Assembly (NCBI RefSeq): GCF_037893015.1
Contig: NC_133661.1
Location: 187,758,809-187,822,808 of the forward strand
Direction: 5' to 3'
From: Macrotis lagotis
Lineage: Eukaryota > Chordata > Mammalia > Peramelemorphia > Peramelidae
Length of the DNA: 64,000 nt
The notes under the pieces are model-generated. The model was not told the origin of the DNA, searched no databases, and saw nothing but the letters and a program-made list of their open reading frames with translations. Of this stretch, positions 12,368 to 24,003 are shown piece by piece. The stretch's first letter is position 1; each line of letters starts with the position of its first letter. Made by a program: the position numbers and the translations under genes.

Positions 12368-12905
12368 GTCTTTATTTTGCTGGAACTGGGGTCTGATCCC
12401 TGGTTTGCTGTTGGTTAAGATGTTGCCTATACAGTCCAGATCTTGCCTTTGCAGAAGTTTTATTTCCCAACCCCCATTTTATTTCCAGGTTCTGACTTAA
12501 CAGAGGATTGTTCCCAACCTAGTCCTGTCTTTTTACCCCATTGTTTTCAGGGTTCAGATTTTGTTTAAGGTTGGGATCCTCCCTGCTTGCTTGCTATTTA
12601 GCTGCTGGGACCTCTGTTATTATTAAACTATCAGAACTTGGATTGCACAGTGGCTAAAAAGCATCCTGCTGGCTTTCTCCCTCTCCCACCTCCTGGACTT
12701 TACTTCACCTTTTCCCTCAAAGAGACAGACCTTCACTGAAGATACTCCATGATGTGTGCAGTTGAAAACTTCTTTGTATCTTCTTTTTTTTCTTGGTAGG
12801 ATCTATAGTGTGAATGTCAGAGTAGAGGTTTCATTTATCTTTGGTAGGGAAAGGCTCAGGGAGCATATTAACTTTGGGCTGCCATCTTGATTCCACCCCA
12901 GAAGT

Positions 12906-13513
12906 GGGCAATGATAATTCTATCATTTCAAGGAATACCCTTTAGGTTAGTTCAGAAGTGGACCCAGAAAAAAATGGGTAAGAGTTTCTATTCATCTGTG
13001 CAAGTGTATGAGACTCAAAATTAGAACATGGTTTGATTTTACTATGGCTAAAGGATTGTTTTTATCTTCCTTTCCAATAGGTCAGTCTGTAAATTTCCTT
13101 AGAATCTAGTCTGGAAAATATTGATTTGCTTATTTTCTTCTGTATAAGAGAAAATATTGATTTGCTTATTTTCTTCTGTGTAAGAAAATCAGTGACCATT
13201 ACAATTGTCTCACTTGCCTTTCTCTTTTGTTTCCCTTTTTTCTATTAACCCTAGTTTCCTAGCATCTTTCCAGGGAGCTCATCCTTTAACAGTGTAATAG
13301 ATAGATCACTGAACTTTGAATTTCATAGCTTTGGAATTTTCAAATCATAGCAGTTAGGATTCATCAAGGATAGAATGCTCTGCTTGGACTTAGAAAGATT
13401 TGAAGTTGAAGTTGTATCCCCAGACACTAGTTGAATAACTTTTGTTAGGTTCCTTACCTTCTCTCATATTAAATTGTCTGGAACTATTAAACTGAAATAA
13501 TAATAACACATAT
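12906..13513. repeat. Tail of duplication copy 1, no gene
   Basis: Unique-looking sequence matching 55600-56137. It holds an extra tandem copy of about 36 bp (13112-13184) that copy 2 lacks. Nothing else recognisable. Confidence 0.8.
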
Positions 13514-16246
13514 AGGAAAAAAATGCAACAAGCCATTATTGAACTCCTTAAGAAAAAATTGCCGGGGCCAGATGGATTCACAAGTGAATTCTATCAAACA
13601 TTTAAGGAGCAATTGGTTCCAACTCCATATAAACACTTTGGTAAAATAGGTGAAAAAGGAACTCTGCCTAATTCTTTCTATGACACCAATATGGTGCTGA
13701 TACTTAAACTAGGAAGTGTCAAAACAGAGAAAGAAAGTTATAAACCCATCTTCCTGTTGAATCCAGATGCAAAAATCTTAAATAAAATCTTAATAAAGCA
13801 ATTACAGCAAGTTATCACAAGTATAATATACTATGATCAAGCAGAATTTATCCCAGGAATGCAGGGTTGGTTCAATATTAGGAAAATTGTTAGTTTAATT
13901 AACTATATCAATAACAAACCTATCAGAAATCATATGATTATATCAATAGATGCTGAAAAAGCCCTTGACAAAAAAGAGCACCCATACCTATTGTAAACAC
14001 TAGGATAATTCCTTAGAATTGATAAGCAGTATCTATCTGAAACCATCAACAAGCATTATCTGCAATGGGGACAAACTAGAGGCCTTCCCTAGAAGATTAG
14101 GGATGAAACAAGTATGTCCATTATCACCACTACTATTCAATATTGTGTTAGAACTGTTAGCTTCAGTAGTAAGAGAATATCATCTTTGCAGATGATATGA
14201 TGAGATACATAGAGAATCCTAAAAAACATCTAAAATTACTAGAAATAATTAGCAACTTTAGCAAAGTCACAGGCTATAAAACAAATACTCATAAATACTC
14301 AACATTTCTATATATATATATTACTAGGAAGATACAGCAACAAGACCTAAAAAGAGAAATCCCATTCAAAGTAATTTCAGACAATATACAGTACTTGGGA
14401 GTCTACCTGCCAAGGCAGACTTAGAAACTGAAAACAACTACAAAACACTTCTCACACAAATAAAATCAGATTCAAATAACTGGGCAAATATTAACTGTTC
14501 ATGGATAGGCCAAAGTAATATAATAAAAACTGACAATTCTATCTAAATTAGTGCCTAATTTGCTTACTACCTAAATTACTTATTTAGTTCCCTACCAATC
14601 AAAATTACAAAAAATTGCTTAAATGAGTTAGAAAAAATTGAAAGTAAATTAATATAGAGAAATAAAAAGTCAAGAATTTTTCAGGGATTTAAGGAAAAAA
14701 GTGCAAAAGAAGGGGGCTTAGCACTACCACATCTAAAATTTTATTTTAAAGCATCTGTCATCAAAACTGGTATTGGGTAAGAAATAGAGTGGTGGATTAG
14801 TGTAAAAACTAGGTACAAAAGAGATAGCAGGAGATGATTGTAGTAATCTGTTCTTTGATAAACGCAAAGAGTCCAGATTCTGGGATAAAACCTCTCTCTT
14901 TGATAAAAGCTGTTGGAAAAATTGGAAGTTAGTATGGGAGAATCTTGGATTAGACCAACATCTCACATCCTATACCAAAAATAAGATCAAAATGGGTATA
15001 GGATTTATACATAAAAGACAATATTATAAGTAAACTAATAGATCAAGAAACAGTTTGCCTGTCAGATCTATGGAAATAGAAGCAGCTTATGAACAAGGAA
15101 AAGAGAGAACATTATTAAAAACAAACTAGATAATTTTTATTACATTAAATTAAAAAGCTTTTGCACAAACAAAAGCCATGTAATCAAGATCAAAAGAAAT
15201 GTAGTAAATTGGGAAACAATTTTTACAACTAGCATTTCTGAGAAAGGACTCATTTTTAAAATATAAAGAGAACTGAGTCAATTTTTTAAAAAAAGCCATT
15301 CTCCAATTGACAAATGGTTAAAGGATATACAGAGGCAATTTACAGATGAGGAAATCAAAACGATCCTTAGTCACATAAAAAATTTCTCTAAATCATTACT
15401 GATTAGAGAAATGCAAATTAAAGCATCTCTGAGGTACCACCTCACACCTTAAAGACTGGCCAATATGACCAGAAAAGGCAATGATCAATGTTGAAAGGGA
15501 TGTGGAAAATCTGGGACACTAATGCATTATTGGTGGATCTGTGAACTCATCCAACTTTTCTGGAGAGCAATTTGGAATTATGTCAAAGTGCAATAAAAAT
15601 GTGCATACCCTTTGATCCAGCAATACCACTACTGGGTCTATACCCTGAAGAGATCATGAAAAAGAGTAAAATTATCACTTGTACAAAAATATTCGTAGTA
15701 GCCCTGTTTGTGGTGGCAAAGAAATGGAAATTGAATGAATGTCCATCAATTGGGGAATGGTTGAACAAATTGTAGTATATCTATGTTATGGAACTCTTTT
15801 GTTCTATTAGAAACCCAGAGCCTGGAAGGATTTGCATGAACTGATGCTGAGTGGGAGAAGCAGAACCTAATAACAACACAGGGTTGATGATTGATTTTGA
15901 TGGACTTGCTCATTTCATCAGTGCAACAGTCAGAAACAATTTTAGGGTACCTGAGATGGAGAATAGCCTCTGCATCCAAAGAAAGAATCATGGAGTTTAA
16001 GCAAAGACCAAGAATATTTCCTTTAATTTTTTTATGAAAGGTATCTTATTATATAATTTTGCTATATGTTATATTTTACTTGTTCCTTAATGATTTGATT
16101 TTTCTCTCAACACATTCAATTTTGACCAGTGTGTAGCAGGAAAAAATGTAAAGACTATCAGACTACCTTCTATGGGGGTGGGGAGAGGGAAGCCAGACTC
16201 AGGGAAAAATTTAAAAATTCAACAAAAACCCAATAAAATGTTTTAA
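13514..16246 (+). mobile_element. 5'-truncated L1 with RT and ORF2 C-terminus
   Basis: Sense-strand L1 starting inside ORF2 ([20 protein letters not shown] from 13523). Visible landmarks: [53 protein letters not shown] (the usual F of AFDK is L), a FADDMM box near 14190-14200, the NWANIN..W region near 14480, CIPFDPAIPLLGLYPEE at 15605-15655 and the VAKKWKLNECPSIGEWLNKL block to 15775, then 3' UTR and an A-rich end at 16246. Several breaks interrupt it. No target-site duplication is visible: the left flank is duplicated sequence and the right flank is HAL1. Confidence 0.92.
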
Positions 16247-16570
16247 AAATATCTCATTCACCAATTTGCTGACTTGGTTTTCACTGTTTTCCTGCATCAT
16301 TCTCATTTCTCTTCTCAATCTTTCCTTTACATCCCTTACTTGATTTTCAAAAATCTTTTTTGAGCTCTTCCCCAGCCTGAAACAAATTCCTATTTTTCTC
16401 AGAGGCTTTGGGTATAGAAGCTTTGACTTTGTCACCTTTAGAGTGTGTGTTTTGATCCTCTGTGGGACAAAAGTAGTTATCTATGGTTGGATTTTTTTTC
16501 TGTTTACTCATTCCTCCAATCTATATCCTGGTTTTAATGTACTTTCCAAACTTTTGAGCATTTTTGTTAT
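16247..16570 (-). mobile_element. HAL1/L1 ORF1 coiled-coil fragment
   Basis: Antisense match to the ORF1 N-terminal half of the HAL1 copies at 50093-52648 and 57875-59953. Shared landmarks are 'tgctgacttggttttcac', 'cttgattttcaaaaatcttt' and 'ttgagctc'. The minus-strand frame reads FRLGKSSKKIFENQVRDVKE and then LRREMRMMQENSENQVSKLV, a coiled coil. The 3' part that should lie to the left is missing and replaced by the L1 at 13514-16246. Confidence 0.78.
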
Positions 16571-17065
16571 ACGCTTACCCTCCATGACGTCAGTTCCTTC
16601 ATTCTCTTTTCCACAGTCATCAAAGTCCAGTGATAAGACAAAAGTCAGGATAACTGACAGTGTCTTGGTAAGCAATAAATGCTATTGGTGTCTTCCTTGA
16701 TATTATTAGGAAAATGTCTAGCTTATTCCCATTACAGAAAATGCTTGCTGAAGGTTTTAGAAATGTGTTACTTATCATTTCAAGAAATACTCCCTTTGTT
16801 CCTATGCTCTTTAATGTTTTTAGTAAAAATGAGTACTATATATATATTTTTTAGGTTTTTGCAAGGCAAATGGGGTTAAGTGGCTTGCCCAAGGCAACAC
16901 AGCTAGGTAATTATTAAGTGTTTGAGACCGGATTTGAACCCAGGTACTCCTGACTCCAGGGCTGGTGCTTTATCCACTATGCCACCTAGCCACCCCATGA
17001 GTGCTATATTTTGCCAAAAGTTTTTTCCATTGAGATATTTATATGATTTTTACTGGTGTGAGAAA
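16571..17065 (-). mobile_element. Old L1 ORF2 RT fragment, split by a SINE
   Basis: From about 16690 the antisense matches the RT region of the L1 at 62140-62310 (aaaatgtctagcttattccc, aaaatgcttgctgaaggttt, and after the SINE gccaaaagttttttccattg). The stretch 16571-16690 is not recognised. The SINE at 16843-16996 divides it. Confidence 0.68.
16843..16996 (-). mobile_element. CORE-SINE (WSINE1/MAR1 type)
   Basis: Complete antisense copy from the T tail to 'cctagccacccc'. Target-site duplication of about 13 bp, atgagtactatat (16830-16842) against atgagtgctatat (16997-17009), one mismatch. Confidence 0.92.
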
Positions 17066-17094
17066 AGGAATACTAGATTGCTAACCAAGTTGAA

Positions 17095-17700
17095 GGTCTA
17101 GGAAGCTTTTGTGCTAACCTCAAGTCTATCAGAACCATATCAGACAACTGAATCACTTTAATGTTTATCATTTTAGGAAGATTTCTAAGATCACTTAACA
17201 AAATAAGATCTCAAATACTAAGCTAATTTCTTGAGATGAATTGTCAAGCATGCAAACTCTACTGAAGAGAGCATCAATTTGATGGGCTAAGTTGTTTGAA
17301 TGCCAAACATATCTTTGCCAAAACATTTCTTATGGAGAACTCACACAAGACAAGTGTTCACAGAGTGGTCAGAAAAAGTGATATAAAACACTTAAGGTTT
17401 CACTGAAGAATTTTGGAATTGATTATAAGACATGGGAGACACTTCCACAGGATCATCTACCATGGCATTCTTAACATTAAAAAAGTTCTGTGTTCTAAGA
17501 ACAAAGCAGAATTTCAGGACAAAAGAATTATGTAAATTTAGATACACCTCCATTCAAAAATTCTAAAATTGGATATCTGTACCCAGTCTATGGTGGCTCT
17601 TTTAGAGTTTATGTAGGTCTCATCAGCCATAGTCTGACACTCTTTAAGGATCTCTTTGAACATGATGAACAACAACCAACCAACATTCAATGAATAAGGG
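17095..17700 (+). mobile_element. Non-L1 LINE 3' end with zinc-finger-like C-terminus
   Basis: Frame-broken sense sequence reading as a LINE C-terminus seen in other marsupial and vertebrate genomes: an ORF segment with 'aactttggaattgatt'-type and 'gacatgggagacac' text, then a terminal block YGGSFRVYVGLISHS at about 17585-17635. In intact members this block is CPxCGRxFRxxIGLISHxRTH, and here the Cys residues are lost. It ends in 'gaacaacaaccaaccaac', matching that family's AACAACC-type tail. The clade was assigned from memory and not searched. Confidence 0.6.
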
Positions 17701-17973
17701 CAAGAGGAACTTAATTTCCTTATTTGTTTAACAGACAATAGTCTTTCTACTTCACTATACTTTGAATTTGATTCTACAAGATGTCTTTTACCAAGCCCTT
17801 TAGACATGGAATCAGAGCTTGTCAATCCAATCTCCTGTCATACAAAGTCAATAGTTTCTCTAGGAATGGCTGTTAATCAGTGGTAAGATTCCTAGTTCCT
17901 AACAGTAAGAAATCATTTTATGCACTCTCATCTCTGTTAGAAGGTACCTGGAATTCCATTTACTGAAGCAGTT

Positions 17974-18104
17974 ATTTTTTTGCAAGGTAATGGGGTTACA
18001 TGACTTGCCCAAGGTAATTATGAAATGTCTGAGGATGGATTTGAACTCTAGTCCTTCTGACTCCAAGGCTGGTGTTCTATCCACTTCACCATTTAACTGC
18101 CCCC
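17974..18104 (-). mobile_element. CORE-SINE, degenerate
   Basis: Antisense: 'ttttttgcaaggtaatgggg', 'gacttgcccaaggtaattat' (with an internal deletion), 'gatttgaactctagtccttc', ending 'aactgcccc'. Confidence 0.85.
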
Positions 18105-18769
18105 TATTAAAGAACTCTTAAGGAGATTGACTCATACATGCCACAATTCTTTCTATTCATCCAGAACTTTCCTACAAAGTTATGCTATTAATAGCTAAGA
18201 GTCCTTTGATTTTTTTTTTAGTTCTTTCATAGAAGTAAACTGACCTGCATAGATCCAGGAGCCCTCTGCCACTAGCTATTAAACAAACTCATAGTGACAA
18301 CTGGAGACTTCCAAGACTTTGTGATCCATATCTTCTCTTCTTTCACTAGTTTTGAAGGAACATATAAAGAAGCTGATAATCAAGGAAGTGTTGAAAGGAT
18401 GAGCTTCTAGGATTCAACTTAGGGGAATTAGGAAGGGAGAATGGAAAAGAAAAAAGGAAGATGAGAAAAGAAATAAAAAGGGGAAGAGGAGGAAGAAGAA
18501 AAAAAAGAAAATTTGTAAGGTTCTTCGTAACTATCAAATTCACCTCACTCATTTTACATCTGAGGGAATCAAGGATTCATAGAGATCATGTATACCTTTC
18601 CCATAATCACTTTAAAATATAGTTGACATACAAATTAATGTATTTGAAACCAAATCCATGGGTCTTTCCCTTAGAAAGAGGAAGAAAAACAAGAGGAAGA
18701 GAAAAGAAAAGGGAGAAAATTTTCATTGTATAGAAAACGGAATTGAAGACATTCTATTCTCTGGATCCT
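18105..18769. other. No gene seen; purine-rich tract
   Basis: No coding or repeat family recognised. 18425-18520 is a strongly purine-rich strand (long GGAAGA/AAGAAA runs), which explains a spurious Phe/Leu/Pro-rich frame on the other strand. Confidence 0.6.
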
Positions 18770-19290
18770 GGAATTAGGGAACAGAGCAAGGTGATCCCAA
18801 CAAATAGCAATGAGGGGAAGATAGTAAGAAACTGATATAGTGATGAGCATGCAAAACATTCTAGATATGGTTACATCTAAGAGATGGGAAAAGCTTTATA
18901 TAAAGGCTTCAAAGAGCAAAGGGCCAAGAACTATGTTGTGTTATTATAAATATTATTTCACAGATAGAAGATGAAAAATAATTTATTTGGGAGCAGCAAG
19001 TAGACCAGTTTGATTGGAATGTTGAGTTCATGAAAGGGAAATTATGTCTAATAAACTTGGAAAAATAGATATGAGTTAGATTGTAAGAAATTTTAAATGT
19101 CAAAGAGAAGAGCTTTGTATTTTACCCTTGAGGCAAGAGGAATATGACATAAAAACCTTGGTTATTGTGGAGAGGAAGATTGTGAATCAAATTCTGAGTC
19201 TGAGAAAGGAGAGAGAAGAGACAGTTTGCTAGGAGTGATATATCTGAATGAAGCAAACCACCCTAGAAAGTTTGCTGAATGATAATGATA
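18770..19290 (-). mobile_element. L2 LINE fragment (RT end region)
   Basis: The plus strand reads like the complement of L2: 'agcaagtagaccagtttgat', 'gaagagctttgtattttacc' and 'cttgaggcaagagg' correspond to the usual aaggaggccagt / ggattttgtatttga / ctggaggcaa series. Heavily diverged. Confidence 0.6.
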
Positions 19291-19524
19291 GAATGGAAAC
19301 ATGGAAAAGGAAGTGGGGAGGAAAAGGTATGCTTACTACTCTTGCTCCAGTATGTCAAGGTAGATAAAAGAGGTTGCATTCCTGAAGAAAAAGCTGGTTT
19401 AAAATGTCTTCTCAGAGAGGCCAGGTTTTCATGAATGCTAGAAGACAGAAGGAGTGAAGGAGAAAAAGGTCTAAGATAAAATTTATTCACAATAGAATGA
19501 AGTTATAAAAGGCATTAGATTCAT

Positions 19525-19655
19525 TTTTGCTTCAATTCAAAAAATTTAAAGCACTGATTATGCAAGAAGACTGTTATAGGTAATGAAGAGAGAAATATAA
19601 AAACAAAGTAGAACCTGCCTTTAAGGAACTTACATTCAATCTATGACTTTCTCTT
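19525..19655 (-). mobile_element. L2 3' end fragment
   Basis: Complement of the L2 3' UTR: 'aaagcactgattatgcaaga', then 'cctgcctttaaggaacttac', the diverged form of the 'ccctcaaggagcttaca' phrase. Confidence 0.6.
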
Positions 19656-21242
19656 GTTCTGAGCAGGTTTAAGGACTGGTGAAAGGACAATAACTGAACA
19701 CATTCGTCATATATGCTTGTAGGGAATATACTAAAGAATATTTTTTAAACTGCTTAGTAATGAATGAGTGATCTGATCCTTCCTTATATTGATGCCATCA
19801 TTTTCTTGAAAGCCTTTCTGTTTACTATGCATGAAGACAGGGCATTATGTAGTGTTTTAGACCCTTTATAAGAAATGCACAAATGCACCTTATCTAAATT
19901 ATATTTCAGAATGAATATAGAGGCTTTAAATGTTAAAAATGTTAAAAACTTGATTCAGAATACATAAGTATAGTTAAAACCTTAGGGAATCTCATTCTTC
20001 TAGATAAAAATTGTCAAGGATGCATACATGGAATCTTAGGATGTACTGTTTAAATTTTTCTATAGTATTACACATATGCTCATTTATTCTCTCTCTTTTC
20101 CTTAACAGCATATTTTATTTAAAGCTATCAAGTATATGTTCTTAAATCTATTTTGTCTCTTTGGCTACTTCTGACTCCCAGCTTCGAGAAAGAAGATGGA
20201 TAATGACAACCCTACTTCAGATTACTGAAAGGAGAAAAATTATCTATGAAGAAGCAGAAATGAGAGGGTTTAGTAGTCTCCATCACATCTCTGACTCCAA
20301 TTTGTTATACTGGAGACTTCTGGGAGTTTATCTTTGAGTGAGATTTGGGACTCCTTTGTGGCAGAGCAGTTATCTTGTTACCAAAGGGAGAGCTCTTTTA
20401 TTATGTATTTTCTGATATGTATTCTCATATGTATATATTAAATGATTTTTGTTTTGCTATTGACTTGACTAATTGAGTTTTCTGTATGCTATTTTTGTAT
20501 GTTCATTGTAGAATGACTATTTGGCAGAAAGGGAATAAAGTCTTGGAAACAGCACTTGGGGTTCTCTAGTGATTACTGATGAGAAGATTAACTTGAACCT
20601 GAAAAGTACATCCCCTGGACTACTACTATTTAAAGGAATAGAAAAAGATAACTCTAATTTGGTACTCTTTCTCTCCAAGGAGAGCAGAATGTCTAACCTA
20701 CTGCATTCCTTCCTGGAAGGAAAATAGTAGATAGAGAAGGGGTTAGATATGTTTATTTTTATCTGTATTTGAGCCACATTCCCCACCCCCCTCAGCCCCC
20801 CATAACACATGTAGGGAATTGGTTTATTGTAGTCAGGTATGACTGATCAGGCAAGACTCTAGTCTCAAAATAAAAGAGTAATGCTGCTGGTGGTGTTGGT
20901 GTAGAGCTTTTGACCAAAGGGAAGTTTACTCCCTTTGCTGGCCCTGTGTGAGGAGAATGGTGTGGTGTGATAAGATTCAACTTCATTTCTTTTTCCTTTT
21001 GGGATTGGGAGCTAAAGAAGTGCTTACAAATTTGTTCCACTGGGACGCCTATGATTACAGTAAGATAAGATTAAACTCAGTTCTCTCATGAATTGAGTTC
21101 TTGGTCCTTTTCTTTCTCATAGTTTTCTTTGAGCTATCACAGGCAGTAATCTTGGCAGAACAATAATTATAACTCAATTTTCTCACTCACTGCTCAGACT
21201 GATGGTTAAACTAAAACTCCAAGATAACATTATCTTTGAAAA
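19656..21242. other. No gene recognised
   Basis: AT-rich sequence without long frames or a familiar repeat. 20160-21050 is slightly richer in GC and contains an aataaa at 20533, but no exon, LTR boundary or family could be supported. Confidence 0.5.
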
Positions 21243-21399
21243 TTTTTTTTTATAGTTTTTTTTTGCAAGGCAATGGGGTTAAGTGGCTCACCCAAGGCCA
21301 CACAGCTAGGTATTTATTAAGTGTCTGAGGCCAGATTTGAATTCAGGTACTCTTGACTCCAGGGCTGGTGCTCTATCTACTGTGCCACCTAGCCACCCC
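21243..21399 (-). mobile_element. CORE-SINE (WSINE1/MAR1 type)
   Basis: Complete antisense copy: T-rich tail, 'gcaaggcaatggggttaagt', 'ggccacacagctaggtattt', ending 'cctagccacccc'. Confidence 0.92.
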
Positions 21400-21564
21400 T
21401 GAAAGATATTAATGACTATGTATACTGTTTCCATGACAAGATATTAAAGATGTTGTTTCAATGGATTATTCTAACGATGAAAATTTGGTCCCTGGTCAAA
21501 ATTTTGCTGACCTGGCACAGTTAACAAGAGATCAAAGATTCCATGTTTTCTCTTCCTGTCAAGT

Positions 21565-21700
21565 ATTTAATTCAATTCAATAAATAGTTATGTGCAAAGC
21601 TCCATTTTAAATACTGAAGGAATAAAAAAAGTCTTTGATCTAAAGGAATTTATATTGCACTTTAGTTGCATAGAAGACAAGTATATATTTGGTTATTTGA
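21565..21700 (-). mobile_element. L2 3' end fragment, weak
   Basis: 'caattcaataaatagttatg' followed by 'gtctttgatctaaaggaatt' fits the complement of an L2 3' UTR (caataaacatttatt / ctcaaggagctt) at low identity. Confidence 0.45.
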
Positions 21701-21923
21701 GGAAGAATAGAACACTAAGAAGGAGGATTAGAAATGCTTTTAGTAGGAGGTATCATCAAACATTTTTGGTGGGCAAACAGTAGAGAAATGATAGAATAGA
21801 GATATTAACAACTAATCCAATAATATACAAAAGTTTAGTGTTTAGTCTTTGGGAAATTAAATTCAGGGAAGAATTTAATTTTTAGCAGAAGTTCTTCTAA
21901 AAAGTAGGTAGTAATTTTACAAG

Positions 21924-21924
<1 letters not shown>

Positions 21925-21955
<31 letters not shown>
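21925..21955. repeat. (AT)n microsatellite
   Basis: About 15 uninterrupted AT units in AT-rich sequence without other features (21701-22430). Confidence 0.95.
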
Positions 21956-21962
<7 letters not shown>

Positions 21963-22430
21963 AACATATCTTGTATATCACACATCTATGAATTCCACCT
22001 GGATGGTAGATTTAAATATGAAAAAACCCATATCTCAATTAATAGGCATTGGTTAAGCATTATGACATGATAGTCAATAAGCATGGAAGTTAGAAATACA
22101 AAAATGAGACAATCTTTACCCTCAAAGAAAGCAATTAAATATGGTGTATATTTCCATTGTCAAAAGAAGATGATTTTTTCTACTAAATAAATAGTATGAA
22201 TAATTAAGGAAACAATAGATAAGCTTAATTTTGTTAAAACAAAAATCAATAAAATAAAAAAAATATATATATAATTAAAAATAGCATATTTAGTAAACAT
22301 TTTTGGCTAATTTACTCATAAAGACTGACATATAAAGCATATAAGAAACATTTAAAATTTATCAATGGCCTTTTATGTAAAAATTATTAAAGAATACAAA
22401 TAGCTTTTAGAAATGGAAAACACAATAAAT

Positions 22431-23030
22431 TCTTTTTTTAAAAAGATTTTATTTATTTGAGTTTTATAATTTCCCCCCCTATTCTTGTATCCCTCCCCCA
22501 AGTCCCCACAGAAGGCAGTCTATTAGTCTTTGCATTGTTTCCATGGTATACATTGATTTAAGTTGAATGTGATGAGAGAGAAATCATATCCTTAAGGAAG
22601 AAAAATAAAGTATAAGAGATAGCAAAATTACATAATAAGATAAATTTTTCCTCCTAAACTGATGGTAATAGTTTTTGATCTTTGTTCAAACTCAACAAAC
22701 CTTTCTCTGGATATAGATGGTATTCTCAATTGCAGATAGTCCCAAATGGCCCCCAATTGATGCACTGATGCAATAAGCAAGTCCATCAAGGTTGATCATC
22801 ACCCCCATGTTGCTGTTAGGGTGTACAATGTTTCTCTGGTTCTGCTCATCTCTCTCAGCATCAGTTCAGGCAAATTCTTCTAGGGTTCCCTGAATTCCCA
22901 TCCCTCCTGGTTTCTTATAGAACAATAGTGTTCCATGACACACGTATACTACAGTTTGTAAAGTCATTCCCCAATAGAAGAATATTCACTTAATTTCCAA
23001 TTCTTTGCCACCACAAACAAAGAACTTCCC
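22431..23030 (-). mobile_element. 5'-truncated L1, 3' end
   Basis: Antisense L1: 3' UTR beginning 'aaaagattttatttatttga', the C-rich tract, 'ttgaatgtgatgagagagaa', then ORF2 end sequence through 'ccatgttgctgttagggtgt' and 'gaacaatagtgttccatgac' to 'ccaattctttgccaccac'. Same family as the L1 copies at 39851, 46465 and 59954. Confidence 0.92.
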
Positions 23031-24003
23031 AATAATTAGACCTATACAAATTTGCAATAGGTTGCTCTCAAGGCTGTCAAGGATATTGTAGATTATTTTT
23101 CTAATTTAATATGTGCTAGAGAAAACTACTTCTATATTCCTTTCAACTGACAATGTGCCATCTTAAAAATATATTTAAAATATGTTACATTCTCTTATTA
23201 GTAAAAAAGCTGCATGGAATCAGATATTGTTTCATCTGTCCTTTCCCCTCTACTAGTACCTTGTATGATGGTATTGTTTAACACATTATGTGATTAATAA
23301 GTGTTTGTAAATTTTGTCAAAATTTAGAGATTATAGTGCTATTTATCAAAGTAGAAAATAGAAGTACTAGAATAAAATAGAAGTAATGACATCATTATCA
23401 AGTTATCTAAACATTATTTTAGATACAGTATGTGGATAAATGAATCGAGTCATGGTTTGTGAGCTCATACTTTATAGTAGACCATATTATTCATCCTTCT
23501 TCTGTCAATAGTTCCCCTTTCCTTTCTCAATCACTGAAGTCATAATGAAGGGTTGTAAATTAATGATGGAAATAAGATGAAGAAAAAGAAGATATCTGCT
23601 ATCATTGATGATACAATTTTCATATATCTCTATCTCTATCTATATTTCTTTCTGTATCTATCTATCTATCTATTTATCTGTGTATCATTCATCTATCTAT
23701 AATTTATATTGTAGTCTAAGCTATGTAGTTGGATAAGTAAACCAGTAGAGCTGGTTTATTGGGACATATAAATTGGTTAGATATTATACTGAATAATGAG
23801 TAAGACCAAGGACTGAATGGTCAAAGAGAGAAAATTGGCTAATTCTGGGAAATTGTGTAGAACTTTTAATGATTCCAAGATTCTCATGAGAACAACTGCT
23901 ATCTTCCCCTTTAAAAATCATCAGTCTACTTGGAATTCCTTGCACATAATTCTTTCTTATCTTCATATTTTTGCATTACCCAATCTTCTCTTTTCTTTTT
24001 CTT
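23031..24003. other. No gene; (TATC)n tract inside
   Basis: AT-rich, nothing coding. An imperfect TCTA/TATC microsatellite occupies about 23621-23695. A short 'cacattatgtgattaataag' near 23282 hints at an L2 tail but is too weak to call. Confidence 0.6.

Larger units (their letters stand above)
7121..12905 (-). mobile_element. Nearly full-length L1 (copy 1 specific), RT core deleted
   Basis: A minus-strand L1 whose 5' end at about 12900 carries the classic 'aagatggcagccca' start of an L1 5' UTR (seen as its complement near 12870-12895). Order along the sense strand: 5' UTR, ORF1 (about 12330-11380), inter-ORF spacer with a SINE at 10042-10204, ORF2 endonuclease (10016-9480), ORF2 middle and C-terminus (8980-7700), 3' UTR (7570-7230) and an unusual ATTC/ATTT-rich tail. 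Target-site duplications around gcaatgataa (7111-7120; 12909-12917) bracket it. Copy 2 has the empty site near 55594-55604. Compared with the L1 at 59954-64000, the stretch equivalent to about 61432-62805 is missing, which removes the FADD active site. Confidence 0.9.
1..13516. repeat. Segmental duplication, copy 1 (left end outside window)
   Basis: Read left to right, this block matches 39552-56142 in the same orientation, interrupted by insertions private to one copy. Anchors are the opening lines (1-360 against 39552-39835 and 44800-44900), the RPL37 pseudogene, the SINE at 4527-4672, the MIR at 6925-7106, and 12906-13516 against 55600-56142. Identity by eye is about 85-90% in single-copy parts, so the duplication is old. 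Similarity stops at 13516, where an L1 fragment begins. The left boundary lies before base 1. Confidence 0.9.

Noticed and set aside
13390-13581. Minus-strand frame at the duplication edge
   Set aside because: Crosses the junction between duplicated DNA and antisense L1 RT; composite artefact.
20160-21060. Possible LTR or exon: GC-richer stretch with aataaa
   Set aside because: No matching repeat at a second site, no clear TG..CA ends, no primer site and no protein-like frame were seen.
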